A stretch of 64,000 nucleotides of DNA from Sphingobacterium oryzagri. GTDB taxonomy: Bacteria; Bacteroidota; Bacteroidia; Sphingobacteriales; Sphingobacteriaceae. Made by a program: the position numbers and the translations under genes. The stretch is from positions 1-64,000 of the forward strand of contig NZ_CP117880.1 in the NCBI RefSeq assembly GCF_028736175.1. The letters are read 5' to 3'. This document shows positions 17,695 to 26,722 of the stretch, piece by piece (the stretch's first letter is position 1; the number at the start of each line of letters is the position of its first letter). The notes below the pieces were generated by a model, which saw nothing but the letters and a program-made list of their open reading frames with translations, searched no databases and had not been told where the DNA came from.

Positions 17695-18456
17695 GTGAAA
17701 ATTCTGAAGCATAGTATACTTGTTTTCGCGCTATTCTTTTCAACTTTTTCGGTACATGGGCAACAAAAATTTGTGCAGGGCATTGTTTTTGATAAGGAAA
17801 CAAACCAACGGGTAGGAAAAGTTTTTATAAAGAATGAACGAACAAAGCAAAACTCCTTTAACAATTCTAGGGGCGAATTTGATATGCATGTCGTTATGGG
17901 CGATTTAATCGTGTCTAATAAGGAGGGTTATTTCGCTGACACCATCCGTTATGCGGGGCAGCAGGTTCTCATGATATATCTGCGCCGTTCATCTATTTAT
18001 ATACCGGAAGTTAACGTGGTTGCACGACGATCGCCTGAAGAGGTGCTGAAACAGCGGCAGGAAGAATTTAACAAAGCTTTTAAACTGGCCGACCCGGGCT
18101 CTATCTTTAGTGTGGGGCCAACAGGTGCAGGTGTAAGTATCGGTTCTATTTATAATATGTTGAGCCGTGAAGGAAAGAACGCACGCAGACTGACCAGAAT
18201 CATCAGACAGGAATATGAGCATAACGTGATTGACTCGAAGTTTACGCCCGATTTAGTGGCTGGTGTTACCGGTCTATCCGGTGAAAAATTGTCAAATTTT
18301 ATGCGAAATTTTAGACCAACTTATTACTTTGTGACCGTAGCGACACCTTACGAGCTGTCTTCCTACATACGAAGCAAGTATGAAATATTTAAATTAAATC
18401 CTAACTTGCGGTTTTTACCGACTTTACCAGACATAAATTTAGAAGTTAATAACTAG
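17695..18456 (+). CDS. Secreted protein with carboxypeptidase-like regulatory domain
   Basis: 253 residues from GTG 17695; a signal peptide ends near VHGQQ (residue 23). Residues about 25-105 resemble a CarboxypepD_reg-like beta-sandwich (GIVFDKETNQRVGKVFIKNERTKQNSFNNSRGEF), and the remainder is a charged alpha-helical region without a recognised family. Such proteins are common in Bacteroidota and their roles are unknown. A near-consensus -7 box (TAGTTTTA, 17682-17689) ends 5 nt before the GTG. It lies 4 nt upstream of the DUF3078 gene, so the two are probably co-transcribed. Confidence 0.75.
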   Translation: MKILKHSILVFALFFSTFSVHGQQKFVQGIVFDKETNQRVGKVFIKNERTKQNSFNNSRGEFDMHVVMGDLIVSNKEGYFADTIRYAGQQVLMIYLRRSSIYIPEVNVVARRSPEEVLKQRQEEFNKAFKLADPGSIFSVGPTGAGVSIGSIYNMLSREGKNARRLTRIIRQEYEHNVIDSKFTPDLVAGVTGLSGEKLSNFMRNFRPTYYFVTVATPYELSSYIRSKYEIFKLNPNLRFLPTLPDINLEVNN

Positions 18457-18459
18457 AAC

Positions 18460-19518
18460 ATGATGTTTAACAGGATAAAATTACTTTTTGTTGTTTGTGC
18501 GTTCATGAGCATGCAATGGAGTTTTGCACAGGTAGATTTAAAAAACCTACGCGCGAAGCCAGACACTAATCTTGTCGAGAAGCCTAAATCGCCGGTTTCT
18601 AATATTAGTCAGGTCGTTGTTCCTATTCCGCGCCTCGGCCTTGAAGTAGATTACTGGAAACATTGGACAAAGCTAGGCTTTAATATCAATCAAGCATTTT
18701 TCAACAAACACTGGAATGCCGGGGGGGTTAATTCTATCGCGGTATTAGGTACTGCATGGCATAAATCAGAATATAATAAAAACAAAATCAATTTTACTAC
18801 CGAGGCGGACCTGCGCTATGGACGTATACAAAATGATTTTTTGGATGAAAACGCAGGAACGCTTTCCAAGAAAAATATTGACAGGATTTTTTGGGATAAT
18901 AAATTAGCGTACAAATTATCTCCTGTTTGGGCGATATACGTTTCCTTCACCTTCGAATCTCAATTTGACAAAGGATTTACCTATGCCAGAGACAACTTAG
19001 ATAGAGAATATATTTCTGGAAGAGAATCAAATTTTATGGCGCCTGGTTATTTCACGGAATCTTTCGGTTTGGAGTACAAGCCTGATAACACTTTCTCCAT
19101 TCGTTTAGGTACGGGTACGGCGCGTCAAACGCTTGTTTTGGATGAGCAAGTTAAGGCTCTAACCGTCGAGCAATATGCTATTCGCTATCCAGATAGACCT
19201 CCGATTACAGCTGATCAGGAGAGATACGGCTTAAGACCAGGGCAGTCTTTTCGGAACGACCTCGCTTTTCAGTTGACCGCCAATTTGGATCGCGATTTAT
19301 CGAAAAATCTCCACATAAAAGCACGTTACAACGTGTTTGCCGATTATACCGATTTAGCGGATCCGGATCAGCGATTAGATGCTGTCCTGACTGCAAAAAT
19401 CACCAGTTTAATTAATGTGTCTTTAACAGGCATTGTTTACTACAACTCTGCAGAGCAGCCTGGCGTTCAGGTCAGTCAGGCCTTGGCTTTGGGTGTACTA
19501 TATAGTTTACCAAGATAG
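18460..19518 (+). CDS. DUF3078 outer-membrane-like protein
   Basis: 352 residues with a signal peptide ending near SFAQ (residue 24). The mature part is beta-strand rich with many aromatic residues and the DUF3078 landmarks YWKHWTKLGFNINQAFFNKHWNAGG and ADLRYGRIQND, ending in an aromatic-poor but hydrophobic GVLYSLPR. The family is Bacteroidota-specific and is thought to be an outer-membrane barrel of unknown function. ATG 18460 and 18463 are both possible starts. Confidence 0.85.
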   Translation: MMFNRIKLLFVVCAFMSMQWSFAQVDLKNLRAKPDTNLVEKPKSPVSNISQVVVPIPRLGLEVDYWKHWTKLGFNINQAFFNKHWNAGGVNSIAVLGTAWHKSEYNKNKINFTTEADLRYGRIQNDFLDENAGTLSKKNIDRIFWDNKLAYKLSPVWAIYVSFTFESQFDKGFTYARDNLDREYISGRESNFMAPGYFTESFGLEYKPDNTFSIRLGTGTARQTLVLDEQVKALTVEQYAIRYPDRPPITADQERYGLRPGQSFRNDLAFQLTANLDRDLSKNLHIKARYNVFADYTDLADPDQRLDAVLTAKITSLINVSLTGIVYYNSAEQPGVQVSQALALGVLYSLPR

Positions 19519-19534
19519 CAAGAAGCGCGAGAAA

Positions 19535-20437
19535 TTGAGAAAAGGTTACTATGTTTTTGTGCCCGTGTTACTACTGGCAGTTGCTTGCGGAACGGCCAAG
19601 CGAAAAGTTTTGCAGCAGCCTAATACGTCGGTTGTGCTGGCCGACTCGGCGAAGCGAATTATAGATGACGTGGCGCTTCCCGATCTTGCGGAAGCCGTAG
19701 CGGAAAGTCAGGCGGAAGCAATACCGCCGATGATGACGACGGAAGATCGTGTGCAGGTGTTGATGCGTAACGGCATAAACAAACAGGCGGATTGGACAGA
19801 AGCTATCCATTACGATATTCGAAAGCCCAACTTCGTTATTATTCATCATACCGCGCAACACAGTATCAGCCAAACAATACGCACTTTTCAGCTTGAACAT
19901 ACCAAAGTTTCGGCACATTATGTTATTGGCAAAGATGGTCGCGTAGTGCAAATGCTCAACGACTATTTGCGATCATGGCACGCCGGAAGATCAAAGTGGG
20001 GAAATGTTACGGATATGAATTCGATTTCGTTGGGTATAGAGCTTGATAATAACGGAAGAGAACCTTTTCCAGACTTACAGATCAACGCACTAATAAACTT
20101 GCTAGACACGCTGAAAACGAAATATCAAATACCTTTTACCAATTTTATCGGTCATGCCGATATTGCGCCGACAAGAAAAGATGATCCTAGTGTTTTCTTT
20201 CCTTGGAAGCGACTGGCAGAGCGCGGTTTTGGAGTTTGGTATGACGAATCAAATTTACTGCCTGCTCCCGAGCAATTTAATTATGTGGATGCGTTGCGTA
20301 TAATCGGTTACGATGTGACGAACATTCGTGCAGCCGTGATTGCGTTCAAGCGGAAGTTTATCGTAACGGATGTAAGCGAAAACTTAACGGATTTCGACCG
20401 CCGGGTGTTGTATAATTTATACCGCCGGTACTTTTGA
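19535..20437 (+). CDS. N-acetylmuramoyl-L-alanine amidase lipoprotein
   Basis: 300 residues from a TTG start at 19535, chosen because it yields an ideal lipoprotein signal (MRKGYYVFVPVLLLAVAC, acylated Cys18). The longer frame from 19433 overlaps the end of the DUF3078 gene and would bury the signal. Residues about 95-235 are an Amidase_2/PGRP domain: FVIIHHTAQHS, VSAHYVIGKDGRVVQML, SWHAGRSKWG, and FIGHADIAPTRKDDPSVFFPW carry the zinc His residues and the catalytic region. It cleaves peptide stems from MurNAc. The 3' end overlaps the convergent symporter gene by 21 nt. Confidence 0.88.
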   Translation: MRKGYYVFVPVLLLAVACGTAKRKVLQQPNTSVVLADSAKRIIDDVALPDLAEAVAESQAEAIPPMMTTEDRVQVLMRNGINKQADWTEAIHYDIRKPNFVIIHHTAQHSISQTIRTFQLEHTKVSAHYVIGKDGRVVQMLNDYLRSWHAGRSKWGNVTDMNSISLGIELDNNGREPFPDLQINALINLLDTLKTKYQIPFTNFIGHADIAPTRKDDPSVFFPWKRLAERGFGVWYDESNLLPAPEQFNYVDALRIIGYDVTNIRAAVIAFKRKFIVTDVSENLTDFDRRVLYNLYRRYF

Positions 20438-22114
20438 TTTTGTAAGCATTTGGATCGCGTAACTAAACGCGATCACACATACGCAGCCCACCAAGTTCAG
20501 CCATAAATAAGCCATTATATCGGCTTTCCAAATGCTGCACACCACAATTTCCGATAATATAGCTGCCCAAAATGCCGCTTTTCCAGCAATTTTTTTGAAA
20601 TAAAAGGCAACCAGAAATATGCCCAGGATAGTTCCGTAAAAGAGCGAACCTAAGATATTGACTGCTTCTAGCAAATTACCCAATTGGCTGGCATACAAGG
20701 CTACTAAAAGGCTGATAACACCCCATACTAAAGTGAAAAACCGCGAAGCGTTTAAATAACCTCTTTCCGTTCCCTTTTTATTGATAAAGCGTTTGTAAAT
20801 ATCGACAACAGTGGTGGACGACAAAGAATTTATCGCACTGGCGGTTGCGCCCATCGATGCCAGAAATATAACGGCGATCAGCAGCCCGATCAAGCCTTTT
20901 GGAAAAGTACTCGTCACGAACGAAAGGAAAATGTAATTGTTATCGTTTAAGTCGGCTTTAGGATTATGTTGCTTGAGCAACTTTTCCATATCGGCGCGTA
21001 AAGCTTTATCTTGTTTATTTTGTTCTTGAAGTTGTTTGGATGCTTTGTTTACGCGGGCATCGTCGGCCGATTGTAGTCCTTCGGCTAATGCTTCCACAGT
21101 AGCCTTTTTTTGCTCGCTCACGGCTTGGTGCCTTAGCATGATTGCTTGATAACCTTCCTGATATGCGCTGTTTTCCATTTTTTCAACCTCTACCCGATTA
21201 AAAAATAGCGGAGCGGGATGAAATTGATAGTACGTGAATACGAGGATACCGATTAATAAGATGCAAAATTGCAGCGGCACTTTTAACAAGCCATTCATGA
21301 GCAATCCCAGTCTCGATTCGCGAACGGACGATCCGGTTAGGTAACGACCCACTTGGCTTTGATCGGTGCCGAAATAGGAAAGCTGAAGAAAAAAACCACC
21401 AATAAGACCCGTCCATACGGTATATTGATTGTTGAGATCGAAACTCCAGTCGATAGCATTCGTCTTGCCAGATTTACCAGCGATGTGCAAGGCTTCGGAA
21501 AAGCCAATATTTTCAGGAAGTAAGTAAACCACCATTACGCCCGCTATCAGTAACGCCGCAAAGATAATGGACATTTGTAGCAGTTGTGTGTAAGAAACCG
21601 CCTTTGTACCTCCCCAAACGGTGTATAGAATAACGATTGTGCCTATTATCAGCGTGGTGTAAGTAACATCGAGACCAAGAATGCTGGATAAGATGATGGA
21701 AGGTGCAAATATCGTTATCCCTGTCGATACGCCGCGTTGAATAAGGAACAGCAAAGCTGTTAACATACGGGTTTTTACATCAAATCTTTTTTCCAGAAAC
21801 TCGTAGGCCGTGTAGACCTGCATTTTATGAAAAATGGGAACAAACGTGATGCAAAGTACAATCATGGCCAAGGGCAAGCCAAAATAAAACTGAACAAAGC
21901 TCATGCCCGAAGAGTAAGCCAAGCCGGGCGCCGAAAGAAAGGTAATTGCACTGGCCTGTGTGGCCATTACAGAAAGACCAACATTGTACCAGGGAAGTTG
22001 TCGATCGCCAACAATATATCCTTCGATGTTGGTGATGCCTCTGCTCCTGTACATGCCATAGGCAACAATTAGGAGTAACGTGAGAAAGAGTACTATCCAG
22101 TCAATAGTACTCAT
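20417..22114 (-). CDS. Sodium:solute symporter (SSS family)
   Basis: 565 residues with about 13-14 hydrophobic helices, in the SSS/SLC5 family (YIVGDRQLPWYNVGLSVMATQASAITFLSAPGLAYSSG near the N-terminus; GATASAINSLSSTTVVDIYKRF at the Na+-site helix 8 region). A soluble, Lys/Glu-rich loop of about 90 residues (about 310-400) is inserted between helices. The substrate cannot be read from sequence; the operon partner is a PIG-L deacetylase, which suggests an amino-sugar or deacetylated product. Its ATG overlaps the stop of the 39-aa gene upstream (ATGA). Confidence 0.88.
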   Translation of the reverse strand: MSTIDWIVLFLTLLLIVAYGMYRSRGITNIEGYIVGDRQLPWYNVGLSVMATQASAITFLSAPGLAYSSGMSFVQFYFGLPLAMIVLCITFVPIFHKMQVYTAYEFLEKRFDVKTRMLTALLFLIQRGVSTGITIFAPSIILSSILGLDVTYTTLIIGTIVILYTVWGGTKAVSYTQLLQMSIIFAALLIAGVMVVYLLPENIGFSEALHIAGKSGKTNAIDWSFDLNNQYTVWTGLIGGFFLQLSYFGTDQSQVGRYLTGSSVRESRLGLLMNGLLKVPLQFCILLIGILVFTYYQFHPAPLFFNRVEVEKMENSAYQEGYQAIMLRHQAVSEQKKATVEALAEGLQSADDARVNKASKQLQEQNKQDKALRADMEKLLKQHNPKADLNDNNYIFLSFVTSTFPKGLIGLLIAVIFLASMGATASAINSLSSTTVVDIYKRFINKKGTERGYLNASRFFTLVWGVISLLVALYASQLGNLLEAVNILGSLFYGTILGIFLVAFYFKKIAGKAAFWAAILSEIVVCSIWKADIMAYLWLNLVGCVCVIAFSYAIQMLTKSKVPAV

Positions 22115-22230
22115 GAAAAGGCCTTAGTAAACCAAGTCATTAATAAAATGCAGGCAACAAGCCATATACAAGTTAGTATATAGAACTGTCGCCAGCTTTT
22201 GACTAAAGGAGGTAAACCCTTATCGGTCAC
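22111..22230 (-). CDS. 39-residue single-helix membrane peptide (possible symporter accessory subunit)
   Basis: A short frame with a GTG start at 22230-22228 and a TGA that overlaps the symporter ATG as ATGA. The peptide begins VTDKGLPPLVKSWRQFYILT and has one hydrophobic helix (about residues 16-34) ending in FTKAFS. It overlaps the upstream 65-aa gene by 11 nt and the symporter by 4 nt, the arrangement of translationally coupled genes. From general knowledge, small membrane subunits occur beside some SSS transporters; homology here is inferred, not demonstrated. The start codon is not certain. Confidence 0.6.
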   Translation of the reverse strand: MTDKGLPPLVKSWRQFYILTCIWLVACILLMTWFTKAFS

Positions 22231-22417
22231 TTGGTTTATGCGGAAGTAATACGCTAACAAAGAAAATAGCGAAAATTAAACCAACAACGATGCCTGATAT
22301 AAAGCCTAAGAACGTACCGCTTACCACGATGGAGATTAATGCTCCGAATACCGTTCCGACTAACACGATGATGCCTTTCACATCTAACGTTTCATTTTTT
22401 TCTACTTGATTTTCCAT
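22220..22417 (-). CDS. 65-residue small membrane protein
   Basis: A charged N-terminus of about 13 residues is followed by two closely spaced hydrophobic, Gly-rich helices (about 15-35 and 38-58) and a short basic tail. I do not recognise a named family. It sits 15 nt downstream of the PIG-L deacetylase stop and overlaps the 39-residue gene, placing it in the same operon as the symporter. The Gly-rich helices suggest packing against another membrane protein. Confidence 0.7.
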   Translation of the reverse strand: MENQVEKNETLDVKGIIVLVGTVFGALISIVVSGTFLGFISGIVVGLIFAIFFVSVLLPHKPSDR

Positions 22418-22432
22418 TATAATGTGTTCTTC

Positions 22433-24871
22433 TTAATTTTCTTTTGCTAACAAATTTACAAATAATCTGCTAGCTCCGGGAACTCCTGCAGGTAATTGTC
22501 TGAAAAAAGATAAGCCTGTATAAACAAATTTCCCTTTTCCCATTTTTTGGATCAGTAACGATCCGTTGTGCGGAGCTTCCTTTTTATCATGCATGATGAG
22601 TGGCGTGCGATAGCTTTTATCGATGTTTTCTGCAAAATAAAGTCCTCTCTCCTGTATCCAACCATCAAAATCAGCTTGCGTAATCTTGTTCGGATAGTTC
22701 CAAATAGGATCGTTAGGGTCAGAGAATGCAACCGATGCATCTTCTTCTGTCACGCGTGCACGCGAAAGCGTAAATGGTTTCGGCGCAAATTGTTCGACCT
22801 GGAGCCGCGCGTTCACATTATATTGCATTAACAGCACGCCGCCATCTGCTACATAGGCGTAAAGTGCTGGCAAAATCGCATCCATGCGTGGCTCCACGTT
22901 CATCAAGCGGATACCACAAACAATGGCATCGTATTGTGCGAGAATATCGCGATTCAGTTTATTTACCGATAGCAAATCAACCTGGCTGCCGAGGTTGCGT
23001 AACGCTTCCGGCAGCAGATCACCAGCGCCCATCAGGTAACCGATGCGTTTCACGGGATTAATAAGCGTAATAGGCGCTATATTGACGCTTGTTGTCGGAA
23101 ACCAGGCTTGTCGAGGTATATGATCGTAAGCAATTTCATGAATATCTTTTAGCGCAGCGCCGTTGGCAAGAAAAGTGAGCGAAGCGGCTTCGTTGGCTGA
23201 TTCATTGGTAATCGTGATCGTTTTTTGCGCAATTGTTTGACCCGGCTCAAATTTAAGTTGAAAAGTTGCTGTATCAGTCGTCCATCCTTTCGGCAGTTTT
23301 CCGAACGTAATCGTTGCTTCGTTTACGGTTTTTGCATTTTTTTGGAAGTCGACAACAAAGTTTCTTTTTTCTCCTTTTGGAACGAGTAGAGCGCGGCTAT
23401 CCACGCTGGCGGTGAGCGCTGGAACTACTTCGACAAATTCATGGATTTCCCCACGAACAGGATCGACAAAACGATAGGTTATCGGTTGTTTGATTTGCAG
23501 TTGAATGCCCGCAATATCCAAATCGATCTGTGCTTGTGGCAGATCTGGATTGATGGGATAACCGAAATATTGTTGCGACACCTCAAATTTGCCCAGGCTA
23601 TGCGGTTTGACCAACCAATAAGGTTGCGAAGTTTCTGCGATAGCCGTTTCTGCATCTAGATGAACGACTTCATTTGTCGGCAATATTTGATCGATTTTCT
23701 TCTTGTTGATTTGCAAAACGTTTACGTTGACTTGTGGATTTCGCACGATAATTTCCGTTTGAAACGGTATCGCTACTCCGGTAACAAAGCGTGGAAGGCG
23801 ACTGATTGTTTCAATTTTGATGCCCGCACAAGCCAAAGCAAGGTCTTCTACTTCTTTTATCTTTCGGTTTTTCCAGTAGCCATCGGGAAGCTGCTGTAAA
23901 GCTTTCCATAAATTAGCCAGTTGCGGCAAGGAATTTTCTGGCGCGCGATCGTTAAATGTCGTCATCAGCTGATTAACCGCTTGCTGGACGGCCGAACTAC
24001 CCGCTACCCTATTCCACGTAAGGTCTACGTTATCAAAAAGATCATTTTTGGCTTGCTCCCCAGTTACATATTCAAACGATTCGATAAACTTTCCGTTAGA
24101 CGAAGCCGAACCAAAGCCTTGGCTTTTATGTTGTGATCTACTTTCTGCGGCGATTTCTCCATACGATTTTCCTAGCAATGGATTAAATGCGCCGATATCG
24201 ACTTTAAGTTGATTTTGGCTTTCGCCGCTCATGCGCATAAAGCTGGCGGTGTTCCAAAGTAGGCGCCTTGCCTGCCATACCGAAACTTCTTTCAGTTGCT
24301 CGGGAAAGATGGCGGGATCTGCTGCAGCAATAAATGCTTCATGCGCCAGAATGGCGGATGCCTGGTGATGGCCGTGACCGCCACGCTCGTCGGGCGGAAA
24401 ACGGGTGATAATGACATCGGGTTGTAGTTTGCGAATAATGTATACCGCCTCTTTTAACACGTCATCTTTTTTCCAAAAACGGAAGGTTTCTTCGTAAGTT
24501 TTGGAAAAGCCAAAGTCGTATGCCGACGCAAAATATTGCTCGCCACCATCAATTTTGCGGGCTTGCAGCAGTTCTTGCGTACGAATAAGGCCCAGTTCTA
24601 TGCCTTGCTCGGTGCCTATAAGATTTTGTCCGCCATCACCTCGCGTGAGCGACAAATACGACGTTCTGACTTTTCTTTCTGCGGCAAGATAACCGATCAG
24701 TTTTGTGTTTTCATCATCCGGGTGCGCGGCAAAATAGAGAACAGATCCCAGTACGTTTAATCGTTCTATTTTCAATCGAACCTCTGAAGAAGAAAGCGAT
24801 GCAGGCGCCTGTGCAAACGTCGTATTAAAAAAAAGTGAAGCAATGAAAATGCCGATGTAATGTCGTCTCAT
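22433..24871 (-). CDS. PIG-L family deacetylase with long C-terminal region
   Basis: 812 residues from ATG 24871; the frame extends 64 codons upstream but those residues are not signal-like, whereas MRRHYIGIFIASLFFNTTFAQA is a clear signal peptide. The N-terminal LmbE/PIG-L deacetylase domain (about 40-290) shows the zinc motif AAHPDDENTKLIGYLA and GGHGHHQAS. The long C-terminal part is beta-rich and ends in a ThuA/GATase-like region (about 650-805). These large secreted forms are common in Bacteroidota; they are expected to remove N-acetyl groups from sugars, but the substrate is unknown. It is first in an operon with two small membrane proteins and a symporter. Confidence 0.88.
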   Translation of the reverse strand: MRRHYIGIFIASLFFNTTFAQAPASLSSSEVRLKIERLNVLGSVLYFAAHPDDENTKLIGYLAAERKVRTSYLSLTRGDGGQNLIGTEQGIELGLIRTQELLQARKIDGGEQYFASAYDFGFSKTYEETFRFWKKDDVLKEAVYIIRKLQPDVIITRFPPDERGGHGHHQASAILAHEAFIAAADPAIFPEQLKEVSVWQARRLLWNTASFMRMSGESQNQLKVDIGAFNPLLGKSYGEIAAESRSQHKSQGFGSASSNGKFIESFEYVTGEQAKNDLFDNVDLTWNRVAGSSAVQQAVNQLMTTFNDRAPENSLPQLANLWKALQQLPDGYWKNRKIKEVEDLALACAGIKIETISRLPRFVTGVAIPFQTEIIVRNPQVNVNVLQINKKKIDQILPTNEVVHLDAETAIAETSQPYWLVKPHSLGKFEVSQQYFGYPINPDLPQAQIDLDIAGIQLQIKQPITYRFVDPVRGEIHEFVEVVPALTASVDSRALLVPKGEKRNFVVDFQKNAKTVNEATITFGKLPKGWTTDTATFQLKFEPGQTIAQKTITITNESANEAASLTFLANGAALKDIHEIAYDHIPRQAWFPTTSVNIAPITLINPVKRIGYLMGAGDLLPEALRNLGSQVDLLSVNKLNRDILAQYDAIVCGIRLMNVEPRMDAILPALYAYVADGGVLLMQYNVNARLQVEQFAPKPFTLSRARVTEEDASVAFSDPNDPIWNYPNKITQADFDGWIQERGLYFAENIDKSYRTPLIMHDKKEAPHNGSLLIQKMGKGKFVYTGLSFFRQLPAGVPGASRLFVNLLAKEN

Positions 24872-25017
24872 GAGGACTAAAATTAGAAAATATTTTCCTT
24901 TCCTGAGAGTCAGTACGAGGTAAAAGTTTTTTCCGCAGCGGATGATAACGGCGCTGACTGTCGGCGCATTTTTCTTCGAAAAACGAAGGTGGTATCTGCA
25001 AAATGGCGTTTTTGGCA

Positions 25018-25056
25018 AAAAATAAACGGACTCAAATCGCCATTTGAGTCCGTTTA
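25018..25056 (-). terminator. Strong minus-strand terminator
   Basis: Arms TAAACGGACTCAAAT (25023-25037) and ATTTGAGTCCGTTTA (25042-25056), a 15-bp stem with loop CGCC. Read on the minus strand it is followed by a T run. Confidence 0.85.
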
Positions 25057-25170
25057 CCAACAATTAAAAATCTTTTTGTCTAAAACTTCCAATTCAACAG
25101 GGTGAATTTTGAAAAAACCAAATGGTAACAGTAGACAGTTTTAAAATAGTAACCTTTAGTACTAGTAAAA
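25018..25170 (-). ncRNA. Candidate small RNA or long 3' UTR ending in a strong terminator
   Basis: About 425 bp separate the PIG-L start from the next gene. Read on the minus strand there is a near-consensus -7 box (TATTTTTA, about 25173-25180), about 120 nt without coding potential, a short AATTCA/TGAATT hairpin, and a perfect 15-bp terminator stem (25023-25037 with 25042-25056) followed by T residues. It may be an independent RNA or simply the 3' UTR of the peroxiredoxin operon, whose last gene ends at 25298. No known RNA family is recognised. Confidence 0.3.
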
Positions 25171-25228
25171 ATAGGATAATTTGCTAGCAATTGATTCAAA
25201 GGTTTTAAAAAACTTTTCCACATAACCG

Positions 25229-25236
25229 TAGTTTTG
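25229..25236 (+). promoter_or_regulatory. Isolated plus-strand -7 element
   Basis: TAGTTTTG matches TAnnTTTG but no plus-strand gene follows; it points into the 3' end of the minus-strand small protein gene at 25298. It may be a chance match or drive an antisense RNA. Confidence 0.25.
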
Positions 25237-25297
25237 AACAGACCAGACTGTTGAATGCTTTAGTTACGGGCGATAAAGAACGTATCCGAGTTTTGCA

Positions 25298-25555
25298 TTA
25301 TTTATCAATCGATCCGAGAACACGCTTCATAAAACCATTAAGGGCTTCTTTTTTTGGTGTACCATCCTTGATTAATTTATCCACCTCCACAGCGCCATAC
25401 ATGTTGGATATCAATTCGCCAATTACATCCAGCTCTTCATCTTTTAAAGAAGATACCTCGGTTAATGCTTCTAAGGTTTCAATCGTCTCTAAAACAAAAT
25501 CGACATCATTTTGCTCGATGAAGTCAATGAGGTGTTTAATTACTGGTAACTTCAT
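25298..25555 (-). CDS. Small helical protein, DUF6952-like
   Basis: 85 residues, acidic and predicted almost wholly alpha-helical (SSLKDEELDVIGELISNMYGAVEVDKLIKDGTPKKEALNGFMKRV). It resembles the DUF6952 family, which I recall from Bacteroidota beside thioredoxin and peroxiredoxin genes; no function is established. There are no cysteines, so it is not itself a thiol redox protein. It overlaps the thioredoxin gene by 20 nt, indicating translational coupling and a likely physical or functional partnership. Confidence 0.78.
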   Translation of the reverse strand: MKLPVIKHLIDFIEQNDVDFVLETIETLEALTEVSSLKDEELDVIGELISNMYGAVEVDKLIKDGTPKKEALNGFMKRVLGSIDK

Positions 25556-25850
25556 TTAGTAAATCAATTAAACCGTCAATTTTATTAGTTTGTACCTGAT
25601 TGATCAATTTTCCGTTTTTAAAGGCTGCAAATGTAGGTAGGTTGTTTACGTTTGCTAACTTTCTTGACTCTGGAAATTTCTCTGCATCAACGATGACGAA
25701 TGATAAGTTCTCATTTTCTGAAGCCAATTTCTTAAACTTTGGTTTCATAATGCGGCAGTTACCACACCATGAAGCGGAAAATTGGACCATTACGGTATCA
25801 TTGCTCTCGACAACAGCTTGCAAAGAGTCGTTTTCTAATTCTTGTAACAT
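25536..25850 (-). CDS. Thioredoxin family protein
   Basis: 104 residues with the thioredoxin fold. The active-site motif is WCGNC (Cys29 and Cys32) rather than the classical WCGPC, and the cis-Pro is in NNLPTFAAFKNGK. The changed residue between the cysteines should alter redox potential. There is no signal peptide, so it is cytoplasmic. It is encoded 63 nt downstream of a 2-Cys peroxiredoxin and overlaps the DUF6952-like gene, suggesting it reduces the peroxiredoxin. Confidence 0.9.
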   Translation of the reverse strand: MLQELENDSLQAVVESNDTVMVQFSASWCGNCRIMKPKFKKLASENENLSFVIVDAEKFPESRKLANVNNLPTFAAFKNGKLINQVQTNKIDGLIDLLNEVTSN

Positions 25851-25870
25851 ATGAAATATATAGTTAAATA

Positions 25871-25896
25871 AGCGGAGGAAGGAAATTACCTCCGCT
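25871..25896 (-). terminator. Hairpin between peroxiredoxin and thioredoxin genes
   Basis: Arms AGCGGAGG (25871-25878) and CCTCCGCT (25889-25896) with a 10-nt loop. There is no good T run, so it may attenuate or protect the upstream transcript rather than end it. Confidence 0.5.
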
Positions 25897-25913
25897 CTTG
25901 GTTGATGTATGAC

Positions 25914-26546
<633 letters not shown>

Positions 26547-26571
26547 TATATTGTTCTTTATTTATGTGCTA

Positions 26572-26579
26572 CAAAAGTA
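26572..26579 (-). promoter_or_regulatory. -7 promoter element for the peroxiredoxin operon
   Basis: Read on the minus strand: TACTTTTG (TAnnTTTG). The predicted start near 26568 gives a leader of about 21 nt. Confidence 0.6.
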
Positions 26580-26691
26580 GTCTTTTTTCGGGCAGTAAAG
26601 AATCGAAAATGCTGATGATATATTGTTAAAATCTATATTTAATCACATCTAACTATAGATTATGATTATTTATTTAAACAAATAAAAAACT

Positions 26692-26699
26692 TATTTTTG
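26692..26699 (+). promoter_or_regulatory. -7 promoter element for tRNA-Arg
   Basis: TATTTTTG (TAnnTTTG); the predicted start near 26703 lies about 20 nt before the tRNA. Confidence 0.55.
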
Positions 26700-26722
26700 T
26701 ACAGCGTCTTACGTTACGTATC

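Noticed and set aside
22433..25063. Longer PIG-L protein starting at 25063
   Set aside because: The first 64 codons run into the intergenic terminator region, and a clean signal peptide begins at ATG 24871.
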